64,000 nt of DNA, from assembly GCF_030684035.1 (NCBI RefSeq), contig NZ_JAUXPI010000004.1, positions 25,424-89,423 of the forward strand, read 5' to 3'. A model generated the notes under the pieces. That model was not told the origin of the DNA. It saw only the letters and a program-made list of their open reading frames with translations, and did no database searches. This stretch comes from Phaeovulum sp. (GTDB lineage: Bacteria; Pseudomonadota; Alphaproteobacteria; Rhodobacterales; Rhodobacteraceae). Below are positions 18,770 to 27,832 of this stretch, in pieces. The stretch's first letter is position 1, and each line of letters begins with the position of its first letter. The translations under genes and the position numbers were made by a program.

Positions 18770-18798
18770 CCCCGGCCACCGCTTGCGCGGGGCCGGGG
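18770..18798 (-). other. Stable hairpin between dnaK and dnaJ
   Basis: CCCCGGCC at 18770-18777 pairs perfectly with GGCCGGGG at 18791-18798, with a 13-base loop that can itself pair in part. There is no T-run, so full termination is unlikely. It may lower dnaJ expression relative to dnaK or protect the dnaK mRNA end. Confidence 0.55.
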
Positions 18799-18813
18799 CG
18801 CGGGTTCCAGCGC

Positions 18814-20724
18814 TTACTTGCGCTTTTTGTCGCCAAGATCCTCGAAGTCGGCATCGACGATATCATCATCGACCCCATGCGGCGCATCTTCGTCGGCGGC
18901 GGCTTCGCCAGCGGCGGCCGAGGCCTTGTAGATCGCTTCGCCAAGCTTCATCGCGGCGTCGGTGAGGTTCTGCACACCGCCCTTGATCTTGCCGACATCC
19001 TCGGTTTTCAGCGTCTCCTCAAGCGCCTTCATCGCCAGTTCGATCACTTCGACGGTCGAGCCATCGACCTTGTCGCCATGTTCATCAAGCGATTTCTTGG
19101 TCGAATGCAGCAGGCTTTCGGCGTGGTTGCGGGTTTCCACCAGCTCCTTGCGATTGCGGTCGGATTCGGCGTTGGCCTCGGCATCCTTCACCATCTTGTC
19201 GATCTCGGCGTCGGTCAGACCGCCCGAGGCCTGAATGGTGATCTGCTGGGCCTTGCCGGTGCCCTTGTCCTTGGCGTTGACCGAGACGATGCCGTTCGCA
19301 TCGATGTCGAACGTCACCTCGATCTGCGGCAGGCCGCGCGGGGCGGGCGGGATATCTTCAAGGTTGAACATGCCGAGCATCTTGTTGTCGGCCGCCATTT
19401 CGCGCTCGCCCTGGAAAACCCGGATGGTGACCGCGTTCTGGTTATCTTCGGCGGTCGAGAACACCTGGCTTTTCTTGGTCGGGATCGTGGTGTTGCGGTC
19501 GATCAGGCGGGTGAAGACGCCGCCCAGGGTTTCGATGCCGAGCGACAGCGGCGTGACATCAAGAAGCACCACATCCTTCACGTCGCCTTGCAGCACGCCC
19601 GCCTGAATAGCGGCTCCCAGCGCCACCACCTCATCGGGGTTGACGCCCTTGTGCGGCTCCTTGCCGAAGAAGGCGGTGACTTCTTCCACCACCTTGGGCA
19701 TCCGGGTCATGCCGCCGACAAGCACCACCTCGTCGATGTCGGCCTTGCTCACGCCGGCATCTTTCAGCGCGGCGGCGCAGGGCTTGAGCGAGGCCTTGAT
19801 GAGGTCGCCCACGAGGCTTTCCAGCTTGGCGCGGGTCAGCTTCATCACCATGTGCAAGGGCGTGCCGGATTGCGCGTTCATCGAGATGAAGGGCTGGTTG
19901 ATTTCGGTCTGCTGGCTTGAGGAAAGCTCGATCTTGGCTTTTTCCGCCGCCTCTTTCAGGCGCTGAAGCGCCATCTTGTCGCCGGTGAGATCAACGCCAT
20001 GCTCCTTGCGGAATTCATCGGCGAGGTAGTTGACGATGCGCATGTCGAAATCTTCGCCACCCAGGAAGGTGTCGCCGTTGGTCGATTTCACCTCGAAGAG
20101 GCCATCGTCGATTTCCAGAATGGTGATGTCGAAGGTGCCGCCGCCGAGGTCATAAACCGCGATGGTCTTCGATTCCTTCTTGTCGAGCCCATAGGCGAGC
20201 GCCGCCGCGGTGGGTTCGTTGATGATCCGCAGCACCTCGAGCCCGGCGATCTTGCCGGCGTCCTTGGTGGCCTGCCGCTGGGCATCGTTGAAATAGGCAG
20301 GCACGGTGATGACCGCCTGCGTGACTTCTTCGCCCAGATAGCTTTCGGCGGTTTCCTTCATCTTCTGGAGGATCACGGCGGAGACCTGCGCGGGCGAGTA
20401 TTTCTGGCCCCGCACCTCGACCCAGGCATCGCCATTGCCGCCATCGACGATGGTGTAGGGCACCAGCTTGCGGTCCTTTTCAACCTCGGCGTCGGTGACG
20501 CGGCGGCCGATCAGGCGTTTGACGGCGAAGATCGTGTTGGTGGCGTTGGTGACCGCCTGGCGCTTGGCCGACTGGCCGACCAGACGCTCGGTTTCGGTAT
20601 AGGCGACGATCGACGGCGTGGTGCGCGCGCCTTCCGAGTTTTCGATGACGCGGGGCTGGGCACCATCCATGATGGCGACGCAGCTGTTGGTGGTTCCGAG
20701 GTCGATGCCGATGACTTTGGCCAT
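18814..20724 (-). CDS. dnaK: Chaperone protein DnaK (Hsp70)
   Basis: The ATP-driven chaperone. 636 residues: ATPase domain starting [13 protein letters not shown], the second phosphate motif [14 protein letters not shown], adenosine motif [10 protein letters not shown], then the substrate-binding domain ([16 protein letters not shown]) and a helical lid with an acidic C-terminus ([19 protein letters not shown]). First gene of dnaK-dnaJ, preceded by a heat-shock-type promoter. Confidence 0.99.
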   Translation of the reverse strand: MAKVIGIDLGTTNSCVAIMDGAQPRVIENSEGARTTPSIVAYTETERLVGQSAKRQAVTNATNTIFAVKRLIGRRVTDAEVEKDRKLVPYTIVDGGNGDAWVEVRGQKYSPAQVSAVILQKMKETAESYLGEEVTQAVITVPAYFNDAQRQATKDAGKIAGLEVLRIINEPTAAALAYGLDKKESKTIAVYDLGGGTFDITILEIDDGLFEVKSTNGDTFLGGEDFDMRIVNYLADEFRKEHGVDLTGDKMALQRLKEAAEKAKIELSSSQQTEINQPFISMNAQSGTPLHMVMKLTRAKLESLVGDLIKASLKPCAAALKDAGVSKADIDEVVLVGGMTRMPKVVEEVTAFFGKEPHKGVNPDEVVALGAAIQAGVLQGDVKDVVLLDVTPLSLGIETLGGVFTRLIDRNTTIPTKKSQVFSTAEDNQNAVTIRVFQGEREMAADNKMLGMFNLEDIPPAPRGLPQIEVTFDIDANGIVSVNAKDKGTGKAQQITIQASGGLTDAEIDKMVKDAEANAESDRNRKELVETRNHAESLLHSTKKSLDEHGDKVDGSTVEVIELAMKALEETLKTEDVGKIKGGVQNLTDAAMKLGEAIYKASAAAGEAAADEDAPHGVDDDIVDADFEDLGDKKRK

Positions 20725-20846
20725 GATGTAACCCTTTTCTCGCGGCGATGTTTATGGATGACAGGCCCGAGCACGGCCCCTGCCCTCCGATCCCAGGTTT
20801 TGAATACGATCCGGCGCGAGGCTTTGCCCGCTCCGGCTTCTGGGCG

Positions 20847-20876
20847 TATATAAGGAGGGGTCAAGCGCCCTGCAAG
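20847..20876 (-). promoter_or_regulatory. RpoH (sigma-32)-type heat-shock promoter of dnaK
   Basis: On the minus strand, CTTGCAG is followed after 16-17 bases by CTTATATA. This fits the alphaproteobacterial heat-shock consensus (CTTG, about 17-18 bases, CYTATnT). The -10 box lies about 125 bp before the dnaK start, leaving a leader of roughly 115 bases. A sigma-70 reading (TTGCAG-17-TATATA) is also possible. I found no CIRCE element. Confidence 0.7.
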
Positions 20877-20965
20877 CGCCCTGCGACTGCGAAAAACGGC
20901 TGCCATGCACCGCATTTCGTGACGAGTATCGCGGCAAACCCGGCTGCACGCGACTTCGGCATGGG

Positions 20966-21787
20966 TCAGCGCCGCGCGCCCCAGCTTACCGAAGCATACT
21001 GGCGGGTATAGAACTCTCCCATCAGCCCGATCATCAAAAGCGCAAGGCCGACATAGAGCGGATAGGTCCAGCTTGAGTAATGCGGGTTGTAGTTGATGAA
21101 GACATAGCCGCGCGCCTGATCGATGGTGTGAAACAGCGGGTTCCAGTCAAACAGCTTCAGCATCGTGTAGGAAAGCGTGTTGGCCAGAAACATCTTGCCC
21201 GAAGCGATCATGTTGGCGCGGCTGTAAAGCTGCTGGATCACCCCGACCGCGTTCGGGGCCCAGGGCTTTGCCGCCAGAAGCACGGTGCCGATGGCCGCGC
21301 CGGTGAACCACGACAAAAGCAGCATGCCATAAGCCTCGATCGGCCGATCGATGCTGATCGGGGTGAAGGCGACGTGGTAGATGAACAGCACCACCAGAAG
21401 CGACAGCGTCTGGATGTAAAGCACGCCAAGCGCCGCCGAGCCGATGGTGACCGCCGTGGTCATCGGCGCATGCTTCATCATCGCCGAAGTCGGCCCCTCG
21501 GCTCCGGCCACCGCGCCCAGCGCCTTGGTGTGGGTCAGGAACAGGAAGATGCCCGACATGATGTAAAGCAGAAAGTCGCCGCGCACCGCGGAACCACGCA
21601 TACCCAGAATGTCGAACATCACATAGAACACCGCGACCAGAACGATGGTCTGCATCATGTTCATGACCAGCCCGAGCATCGCATTGCCGTGGCTTTTGCG
21701 GATCGAGCGCACGGTGGCGTGGTAGATCAGCCCGAGAATGCTGAACCCGGTGCCGATCTTGCCTTTGCGTCGCTGCGGCGTAAACAT
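20966..21787 (-). CDS. ABC-2 type polysaccharide export permease (KpsM-like)
   Basis: 273 residues with about six membrane helices (MNMMQTIVLVAVFYVMFDIL, FLLYIMSGIFLFL, AVTIGSAALGVLYIQTLSLL, LLSWFTGAAIGTVLLA and the C-terminal LYVGLALLMIGLMGEF) and the ABC2-permease region around NPLFHTIDQARG. Such permeases export capsule or O-antigen chains with a KpsT-like ATPase, which is not in this window. The ATG at 21787 follows GGGCAGG. It diverges from cysQ-kdsB, and Kdo genes next door suggest a KPS-type capsule; that link is inference. Confidence 0.78.
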   Translation of the reverse strand: MFTPQRRKGKIGTGFSILGLIYHATVRSIRKSHGNAMLGLVMNMMQTIVLVAVFYVMFDILGMRGSAVRGDFLLYIMSGIFLFLTHTKALGAVAGAEGPTSAMMKHAPMTTAVTIGSAALGVLYIQTLSLLVVLFIYHVAFTPISIDRPIEAYGMLLLSWFTGAAIGTVLLAAKPWAPNAVGVIQQLYSRANMIASGKMFLANTLSYTMLKLFDWNPLFHTIDQARGYVFINYNPHYSSWTYPLYVGLALLMIGLMGEFYTRQYASVSWGARR

Positions 21788-21922
21788 GGCCTGCCCGTTT
21801 CTGCCGCGATGGCGGCCCTGCCTGCACCCTTGCCGGGAAACCTTGCCGATCCCTTGATGGCAGATCATAAAGTGAATGCCTCGGCGGATCAACGCCAGCC
21901 GCCGATTTCGGAGAACCCCGCG

Positions 21923-22720
21923 ATGGACCATGAAAAACTTGCGACCATCATGCGCCGCCTGGCCTTGGATGCGGGCGACCGGATCATGGACATTTACGTT
22001 TCAGCTGATTTCGCGGTGCGCGCCAAGTCCGATTCCAGCCCGATAACCGAGGCCGACGAAGTTGCGGATGCGCTGATCTCGGCAGGGTTGCGGGCGGCGT
22101 TTCCGGGCGTGGCGCTGATTACCGAAGAACAGGCCGCAAGCCACGGGCAAAGCGCGGATACGTTTCTGATTGTCGATCCGCTGGACGGCACCAAGGAATT
22201 CGTGCAGCGGCGCGGCGATTTCACCGTGAACATCGCCTATGTGGAAAACGGTGTGCCGCTGCGCGGCATCGTCTATGCCCCGGCGAAGGGCAGGCTTTTC
22301 TATACGCTCGCCGATGGTCGCAGCGTTGAGGAGATCGGCCCCTTTGCCAAGGAAGCCCCCGGCGAGCAGCGGCCGATTTCGGTTTCGATACCCGACAACC
22401 GCGCGCTGATGGTGGTCGCCTCGAAATCGCACCGCGATCAGGCAACTGACGATTACATTGCGTCTTACGGGGTGCAGGACATGACGAGCGCCGGGTCGAG
22501 CCTCAAGTTCTGTCTGGTGGCGACCGGCGAGGCCGACCTTTACCCGCGTCTGGGGCGCACCATGGAATGGGACACGGCGGCGGGCGATGCGGTGCTGCGC
22601 GGGGCCGGCGGCGTGGTGGTGCGGTTTGATGACCACACGCCGCTCAGCTATGGCAAGCCCGGCTTCGAGAACCCGTTTTTCATTGCCTATGCCCCCGGCG
22701 TGCTGCTGGTGCAGCCATGA
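21923..22720 (+). CDS. cysQ: 3'(2'),5'-bisphosphate nucleotidase CysQ
   Basis: A Mg-dependent phosphatase that hydrolyses PAP, the by-product of PAPS-using sulfotransferases and PAPS reductase. 265 residues with the inositol-monophosphatase fold: DSSPITEADEVAD, the metal motifs ITEEQ and VDPLDGTKEF (about residues 80-97), and the C-terminal EWDTAAGDAVL. The ATG at 21923 follows GGAGAACCCCGCG. Its stop overlaps the kdsB start (ATGA). A sulfotransferase gene lies 7 kb downstream. Confidence 0.93.
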   Translation: MDHEKLATIMRRLALDAGDRIMDIYVSADFAVRAKSDSSPITEADEVADALISAGLRAAFPGVALITEEQAASHGQSADTFLIVDPLDGTKEFVQRRGDFTVNIAYVENGVPLRGIVYAPAKGRLFYTLADGRSVEEIGPFAKEAPGEQRPISVSIPDNRALMVVASKSHRDQATDDYIASYGVQDMTSAGSSLKFCLVATGEADLYPRLGRTMEWDTAAGDAVLRGAGGVVVRFDDHTPLSYGKPGFENPFFIAYAPGVLLVQP

Positions 22721-23517
22721 GCGTGCTGATCGTCATTCCCGCCCGCTATGCCTCAAGCCGCTATCCGGGCAAGCCGCTGGTCAGCCTGCGTGGTGCCGGT
22801 GGCGCGGCGAAAACCCTGATCCGGCGCAGTTGGGATGCGGCAATGGCGGTGCAGGGCGTGGCGCGCGTGGTGGTGGCGACCGACGCGGGAAGCATTCGCG
22901 CCGAGGCCGAAAGCTTTGGTGCCGAGGTGGTGATGACCTCGCCCGAATGCGCCAATGGCACCGAGCGCTGCGCCGAGGCGCTGGCATTGCTGGGCGGTGG
23001 CCATGACATCGTGGTGAACCTGCAAGGCGATGCGCCGCTGACCCCGCCGTGGTTCGTCGAGGAACTGGTCGCGGGGTTGCGCGCCGATGCCGAGGCCGAA
23101 TTGGCGACCCCGGTGCTGCGTTGCGAGGGGGCGATGCTGTCTTCGCTGCGCGCCGACCGCGCGGCGGGGCGGGTGGGCGGCACCACGGCGGTTTTCGGCA
23201 CCGGCAACCGGGGTCTCTATTTCTCCAAGGAAGTGATCCCCTATACTGGGCGCGACTATGCGCCCGAGGCCCCGACACCGGTGTTTCACCATGTCGGCGT
23301 TTACGCCTACCGGCCGGAAACGCTGCTGGCCTATTCGGGATGGAAAGTCGGGCCGCTGGAAACGCTGGAAGGGCTGGAACAGCTTCGTTTCCTGGAAAAC
23401 GGCCGCCGCGTGCTTTGCGTTGAGGTCGAGGCGCGGGGGCGGCAGTTCTGGGAGTTGAACAACCCCACCGACGTGCCGCGGATCGAGGCGATGATGGCGG
23501 CAATGGGCCTGAACTAG
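22717..23517 (+). CDS. kdsB: 3-deoxy-manno-octulosonate cytidylyltransferase (CMP-Kdo synthetase)
   Basis: Activates Kdo with CTP for lipid A core or capsule. 266 residues: VIPARYASSRYPGKPL at the N-terminus, VVVATDAGSI, ECANGTERCAEAL, VVNLQGDAPL and the C-terminal NNPTDVPRIEAMM. It overlaps cysQ by 4 bases and so is coupled to it. Given the KpsM-like permease beside it, this could be the capsule (KpsU) type; the sequence alone does not decide. Confidence 0.92.
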   Translation: MSVLIVIPARYASSRYPGKPLVSLRGAGGAAKTLIRRSWDAAMAVQGVARVVVATDAGSIRAEAESFGAEVVMTSPECANGTERCAEALALLGGGHDIVVNLQGDAPLTPPWFVEELVAGLRADAEAELATPVLRCEGAMLSSLRADRAAGRVGGTTAVFGTGNRGLYFSKEVIPYTGRDYAPEAPTPVFHHVGVYAYRPETLLAYSGWKVGPLETLEGLEQLRFLENGRRVLCVEVEARGRQFWELNNPTDVPRIEAMMAAMGLN

Positions 23518-23598
23518 CGCCCCTGCCTGCCCGCACGGCGCAATTCGTGGAAACTGCGCATCATTTTTCGTAATTTCCTTGCGATTTTTGCCGCGCGC

Positions 23599-23627
23599 TT
23601 GCCAAAAATCCACCAAGCGGGTTTAAA
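23599..23627 (+). promoter_or_regulatory. Candidate promoter of galU-galE
   Basis: TTGCCA at 23599-23604 and TTTAAA at 23622-23627, 17 bp apart, about 55 bp before galU in a locally AT-rich gap of 163 bp. Prediction only. Confidence 0.45.
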
Positions 23628-23680
23628 GGGACAGGGTCAGTGGAAACCGCCCGCGATGAGGCGGAACAAACAGGTGTACG

Positions 23681-24574
23681 ATGAAGCGCAAGGTTACCAA
23701 GGCGATCTTTCCGGTCGCGGGTATGGGCACCCGTTTTCTGCCCGCGACAAAATCCATTCCCAAGGAAATCATGACGCTGGTGGATCGACCGTTGATCCAA
23801 TACGCGATCGACGAGGCGCGGGCAGCGGGCATCCGCGAGTTCATCTTTGTCACCTCGCGCGGCAAATCGGCGCTGGAGGATTACTTCGACGACGCGCCCG
23901 AGCTTGAAAATGCCCTGCGCAAGGCGGGCAAGACCGCGATGCTGGAGATGCTGAAGACCACCAACATGGATAGCGGCGCGATTGCCTATGTGCGGCAAAA
24001 CCGCGCACTCGGGCTTGGCCATGCAGTCTGGTGCGCGCGCCGGCTGGTGGGCAACGAGCCTTTCGCGGTGATCCTGACGGATGACGTGATCGCCGCCGAA
24101 AAGCCCTGCCTGCAACAGATGATGGAAGCCTATGCCGAGACCGGCGGCAACATGGTTGCCATCATGGAAGTGCCGCCGGAGAAGGCTTCATCCTACGGTA
24201 TTCTCGACGTCGCCGACGACATGGGCGCGATCGTGCGCGCCCGCGGCATGGTCGAAAAGCCCGCGCCTGCGGACGCGCCTTCGAACCTCGCGGTGATCGG
24301 GCGCTACATCCTGACGCCAAGGATCATGCAGCACCTGCACCGGCTGAAGGCAGGGACGGGCGGCGAGATTCAGCTGACCGACGCGATTGCCGAAGAAATT
24401 GCGCAAGGCGACCCGGTTTACGGCTTCCGCTTTCGTGGCCAGCGGTTCGACTGCGGATCAAAGCCCGGCTTCCTGCAAGCGACCGTGGCCTTTGGCCTGG
24501 CGCGTGACGATCTGCGCGAGGAATTTGCGCAGTATCTCGCGCATATGACTGCAGTGCAGAAGGCCGCCGAGTAA
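23681..24574 (+). CDS. galU: UTP-glucose-1-phosphate uridylyltransferase
   Basis: Makes UDP-glucose, the precursor for many surface glycans. 297 residues. Nucleotide-binding N-terminus with VAGMGTRFLPATKSIPKEI, KVTSRGK-like FVTSRGKSALEDYF, QNRALGLGHAVWCA, and VEKP in RGMVEKPAPADAPS. Normal length for bacterial GalU. galE begins 5 bases after its stop, so both enzymes supply UDP-glucose and UDP-galactose together. Confidence 0.97.
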   Translation: MKRKVTKAIFPVAGMGTRFLPATKSIPKEIMTLVDRPLIQYAIDEARAAGIREFIFVTSRGKSALEDYFDDAPELENALRKAGKTAMLEMLKTTNMDSGAIAYVRQNRALGLGHAVWCARRLVGNEPFAVILTDDVIAAEKPCLQQMMEAYAETGGNMVAIMEVPPEKASSYGILDVADDMGAIVRARGMVEKPAPADAPSNLAVIGRYILTPRIMQHLHRLKAGTGGEIQLTDAIAEEIAQGDPVYGFRFRGQRFDCGSKPGFLQATVAFGLARDDLREEFAQYLAHMTAVQKAAE

Positions 24575-24579
24575 GGCGC

Positions 24580-25566
24580 ATGGCGAAACATGTATTGGTC
24601 ACCGGCGGCGCAGGCTACATCGGCTCGCACGCGTGCAAGGTGCTGGCCGCCCAGGGCTATGTGCCGGTGAGCTACGACAGCCTGGTGACCGGCTGGCGCG
24701 AGGCGGTGAAGTTCGGGCCGTTCGAGCAGGGCGAGCTTGCCGACCGCCGCGCGCTCGATGCGGTTTTCGCGCGCTGGCAGCCAGTGGCGGTCATGCATTT
24801 CGCGGCGCTGAGCCAGGTTGGCGAGGCGATGGCCGACCCCGGCCTTTACTGGCGCCACAATGTGCTTTCGTCGCTGACGCTGATCGAGGCGACGCTGGCG
24901 GCAGGGTGCCGCAACTTCGTGTTCTCCTCGACCTGCGCAACTTACGGCGACCATGACGGGGTGCTGCTTGACGAAGACACCGCGCAGGTGCCGCTAAACG
25001 CCTATGGCGCATCAAAGCTGGCAATCGAGCACATGCTGCGGGATTTTGGCGCGGCGCAGGGGCTGCAAAGCGTGATATTTCGGTATTTCAACGTGGCCGG
25101 GGCCGACCCCGAGGCCGAGCTGGGCGAGTTTCACCGGCCCGAGACGCATCTGGTGCCGCTGCTGCTTGAGGCGATCGACGGGCGGCGGGCCGAACTGACG
25201 CTCCATGGCACCGATTACCCCACCCGCGACGGCACCTGCGTGCGCGATTATGTGCATGTGATGGACCTTGCCGAGGCGCATTTGCTGGGGCTGCAATGGC
25301 TGGAGGCGGGCCGGGGAAGCCGGGTTTTCTGCCTTGGCAGCGGCACCGGGTTTTCGGTGCGAGAGGTGATCGAGGCGGCGCGCGGGGTGACCAACCGGCC
25401 GGTGCCGGTGACCCATGGCCCGCGCCGGGCGGGCGACGCGGTATCTCTGGTGTCGGGTTCGGCGCGCGCCATGGCCGAACTTGGCTGGCGGCCCACCCGC
25501 TCGACCATGCCGGCGATGATCACCGACGCCTGGCGCTGGATGCAATCGGGTCATTACGAAAGCTAG
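24580..25566 (+). CDS. galE: UDP-glucose 4-epimerase
   Basis: Interconverts UDP-glucose and UDP-galactose. 328 residues of the extended SDR family: NAD motif GGAGYIGSH (about 9-17), SSTCATYG, the catalytic YGASK (Tyr and Lys, about residues 143-147), FRYFNVAGADP and RDGTCVRDYVHVMDLA. Forms an operon with galU and probably with the glycosyltransferases that follow 6 bases after its stop. Confidence 0.96.
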   Translation: MAKHVLVTGGAGYIGSHACKVLAAQGYVPVSYDSLVTGWREAVKFGPFEQGELADRRALDAVFARWQPVAVMHFAALSQVGEAMADPGLYWRHNVLSSLTLIEATLAAGCRNFVFSSTCATYGDHDGVLLDEDTAQVPLNAYGASKLAIEHMLRDFGAAQGLQSVIFRYFNVAGADPEAELGEFHRPETHLVPLLLEAIDGRRAELTLHGTDYPTRDGTCVRDYVHVMDLAEAHLLGLQWLEAGRGSRVFCLGSGTGFSVREVIEAARGVTNRPVPVTHGPRRAGDAVSLVSGSARAMAELGWRPTRSTMPAMITDAWRWMQSGHYES

Positions 25567-25572
25567 GCCGAC

Positions 25573-26610
25573 ATGGGTGGCAGCTTGCGGCAGAGGATGC
25601 GGGAGCTTCGGGTCATGCTGCGGCTCAGGCTGAAGCGGCAGCGGCTGCTCTGGCGGTCGTTCCGCTCGCGCCACCGGCTTCGCGCCGTAGCCGACCGCAC
25701 GCAGCAGATCGGCCGCGACGACATTCTGGCCTTTGCCTGCGTGCGCAACGAGGCGGTGCGGCTGCCGTGGTTCCTCAGCCATCACCGCGCGCTTGGGGTG
25801 CAGCATTTCCTTTTTGTCGATAATGCCAGCGACGACGGCAGCCGCGACTTTCTGGCGGGCGAGCCCGATTGCTCGGTCTGGACCACGGGTGCAAGCTACA
25901 AGGCCTCGCGCTTTGGCCTTGACTGGGTGAACTGGCTTTTGATGCATTATGGCCACGGCCATTGGTGCCTGACGCTTGATGCCGACGAGGCCTTCATCTA
26001 CCCGCGGCACGACACGCTGCCGCTGCGCGCGCTGACCGAAAGGCTGGATGCGGAGGGCACCCGGGCGTTTGGCGCGCTGATGCTTGACATGTACCCAAAG
26101 GGGCCGCTTGACGCCGCGCCCTACCGGATGGGCGACGACCCGTTTGCAACCCTGCGCTGGTTCGATGCGGGCAACTACACGGTGCTGCACAAGCCCTTGC
26201 TGCGCTGCCAATGGGTGCAGGGCGGTGCGCGGGCACGGCTGTTCTTTGCCGACGAGCCGCGCCGCGCGCCGACGCTGAACAAGATTCCGCTGGTGAAATG
26301 GCACCGGCGTTTTGCCTATGTGAATTCCACCCATTCGCTGCTGCCACGGCAGCTTAACCAGATGCATGACGCGGCGGGGCTGCCGCTTGCCTCGGGCGTG
26401 CTGCTGCATTCCAAGTTCCTGCCCACGATCATCGCCAAATCGCGCGAGGAAAAGACCCGGCGCGAGCATTTCGGCGAGGCGGAGGCGTTTGATGCCTATT
26501 ACGACGGGTTGATTGCCAACCCAGACCTCTGGCACGAGGCGGCTTGCGAATATGCGGGATGGCGGCAGCTTGTCGCACTTGGGCTGATGCACGAAGGCAA
26601 CGCGCGCTGA
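25573..26610 (+). CDS. Glycosyltransferase, family 2-like (Glyco_tranf_2_4 type), first of a tandem pair
   Basis: 345 residues. After a basic N-terminus comes DDILAFACVRNEAVRLPWF, then HFLFVDNASDDGSRDFL, and a metal-binding-like LTLDADEAFIY (about residue 135), as in the family of putative transferases with a GT-A fold. No membrane helix, so probably cytoplasmic. The next gene is a clear paralog (shared PKGP-DA-PYR, NKIPLVKW-RR-AY, STH-LLPR). Follows galE by 6 bases. Donor and acceptor unknown. Confidence 0.82.
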   Translation: MGGSLRQRMRELRVMLRLRLKRQRLLWRSFRSRHRLRAVADRTQQIGRDDILAFACVRNEAVRLPWFLSHHRALGVQHFLFVDNASDDGSRDFLAGEPDCSVWTTGASYKASRFGLDWVNWLLMHYGHGHWCLTLDADEAFIYPRHDTLPLRALTERLDAEGTRAFGALMLDMYPKGPLDAAPYRMGDDPFATLRWFDAGNYTVLHKPLLRCQWVQGGARARLFFADEPRRAPTLNKIPLVKWHRRFAYVNSTHSLLPRQLNQMHDAAGLPLASGVLLHSKFLPTIIAKSREEKTRREHFGEAEAFDAYYDGLIANPDLWHEAACEYAGWRQLVALGLMHEGNAR

Positions 26611-26820
26611 GCAACCAAGGGCATATTTGTTTCTGCTTGGAATACAGTTGTTTACGCAACCGGCATGAATGCATATTCTTGGAAACGACGCAAACGGCGG
26701 ACACAGCAGCAAGACCCCGGGCATTCCCATCAGGCAATTGAGGGATTTGTTAAGCATAACGGGGCCAGAATACGCCGTGCCGCAGGGGCAAAGCGAGGGT
26801 GGGGCAAGGGCTTGGGCTGG

Positions 26821-27822
26821 ATGCAATCATATCGCCTGCGGCTGAAGCGCAGGCGGCTGTTGCTGCGGGCCTTGCGAAAACGCCACGCCCTGAAACCCGT
26901 GGCGCGGCGCACCGACGCGATCAGGCCCGACGACATTCTGCTGTTTGCCACGCTGCGCAACGAGCGGGTGCGGTTGCCATGGTTCCTGCGCTATTACCGC
27001 GAGCTTGGCATCAACCATTTCCTGATCGTCGATAACGACAGTGACGATGGCTCGCGCGAATATCTCGCCGCGCAAAAGGATGTTTCGCTCTGGCACACCA
27101 CCGCCAGCTACAAGGGTTCGCGCTACGGCATGGACTGGATGAACTGGCTGCTCGCGCGCTATGGCCACCGGCACTGGACACTGACGGTCGATCCCGATGA
27201 ATTCCTCGTCTTTCCGTTCTGCGATACCCGGCCGATCCGGGCGTTGACAGACTGGCTTGACACCTACGAGATCCGCTCGTTTCCGGCGATGCTGCTGGAC
27301 ATGTATCCCAAGGGGCCGATCGATGCGCAACCCTACCGCGAGGGGCAGAACCCGCTTGACATCGCGCAGTGGTTCGATAGCGGCGATTATACCATTTCGC
27401 GCAACCGAGAGTTCAACAACCTCTGGATTCAGGGCGGCCCACGGGCGCGGATGTTCTTTGCCGATGACCCCCACAATGCGCCGTCGCTGAACAAGATTCC
27501 GTTGGTGAAATGGCAGCGGCGCTATGCCTACGCCTCTTCCACCCACATGTTGCTGCCGCGCGGGTTGAACGTGGTGTTTGACGACTGGGGCGGCGAAAAG
27601 GTTTCGGGCTGCCTGCTGCATGCCAAGTTCATCTCGCCGCTGACCGCCAAGGTTTCAGAGGAGCTTGAGCGGCGCGAGCATTTTGCCGGCTCGCGTGAAT
27701 ACATGGTCTATTCCGAGCAGCTTTCGACCGAGCCTGACCTCTGGTGCAAATGGAGCGAAAAATACATCAACTGGAGGCAGCTGGAGATATTGGGGCTGAT
27801 GTCGAAGGGCAACTGGGCATGA
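26821..27822 (+). CDS. Glycosyltransferase, family 2-like, second of a tandem pair
   Basis: 333 residues, paralog of the preceding gene: DDILLFATLRNERVRLPWF, HFLIVDNDSDDGSREYL, LTVDPDEFLVF, MYPKGPIDAQPYR, and a C-terminal AKFISPLTAKVSEELERREHF. DAD in the first copy is DPD here, and identity is well below full, so the duplication is not recent. I chose the ATG at 26821, where similarity to the paralog begins. An ATG at 26665 would add 52 residues, but that stretch has unusual, AT-richer codon use and looks non-coding. Confidence 0.8.
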   Translation: MQSYRLRLKRRRLLLRALRKRHALKPVARRTDAIRPDDILLFATLRNERVRLPWFLRYYRELGINHFLIVDNDSDDGSREYLAAQKDVSLWHTTASYKGSRYGMDWMNWLLARYGHRHWTLTVDPDEFLVFPFCDTRPIRALTDWLDTYEIRSFPAMLLDMYPKGPIDAQPYREGQNPLDIAQWFDSGDYTISRNREFNNLWIQGGPRARMFFADDPHNAPSLNKIPLVKWQRRYAYASSTHMLLPRGLNVVFDDWGGEKVSGCLLHAKFISPLTAKVSEELERREHFAGSREYMVYSEQLSTEPDLWCKWSEKYINWRQLEILGLMSKGNWA

Positions 27823-27832
27823 GGAGACGCGG

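Noticed and set aside
20725..20965. CIRCE (HrcA) element ahead of dnaK
   Set aside because: No TTAGCACTC-type inverted repeat could be found; the promoter looks RpoH-dependent.
26665..26820. N-terminal extension of the second tandem glycosyltransferase
   Set aside because: Codon use is unlike the gene body, the stretch has no match in the paralog, and it looks like a promoter-bearing gap.
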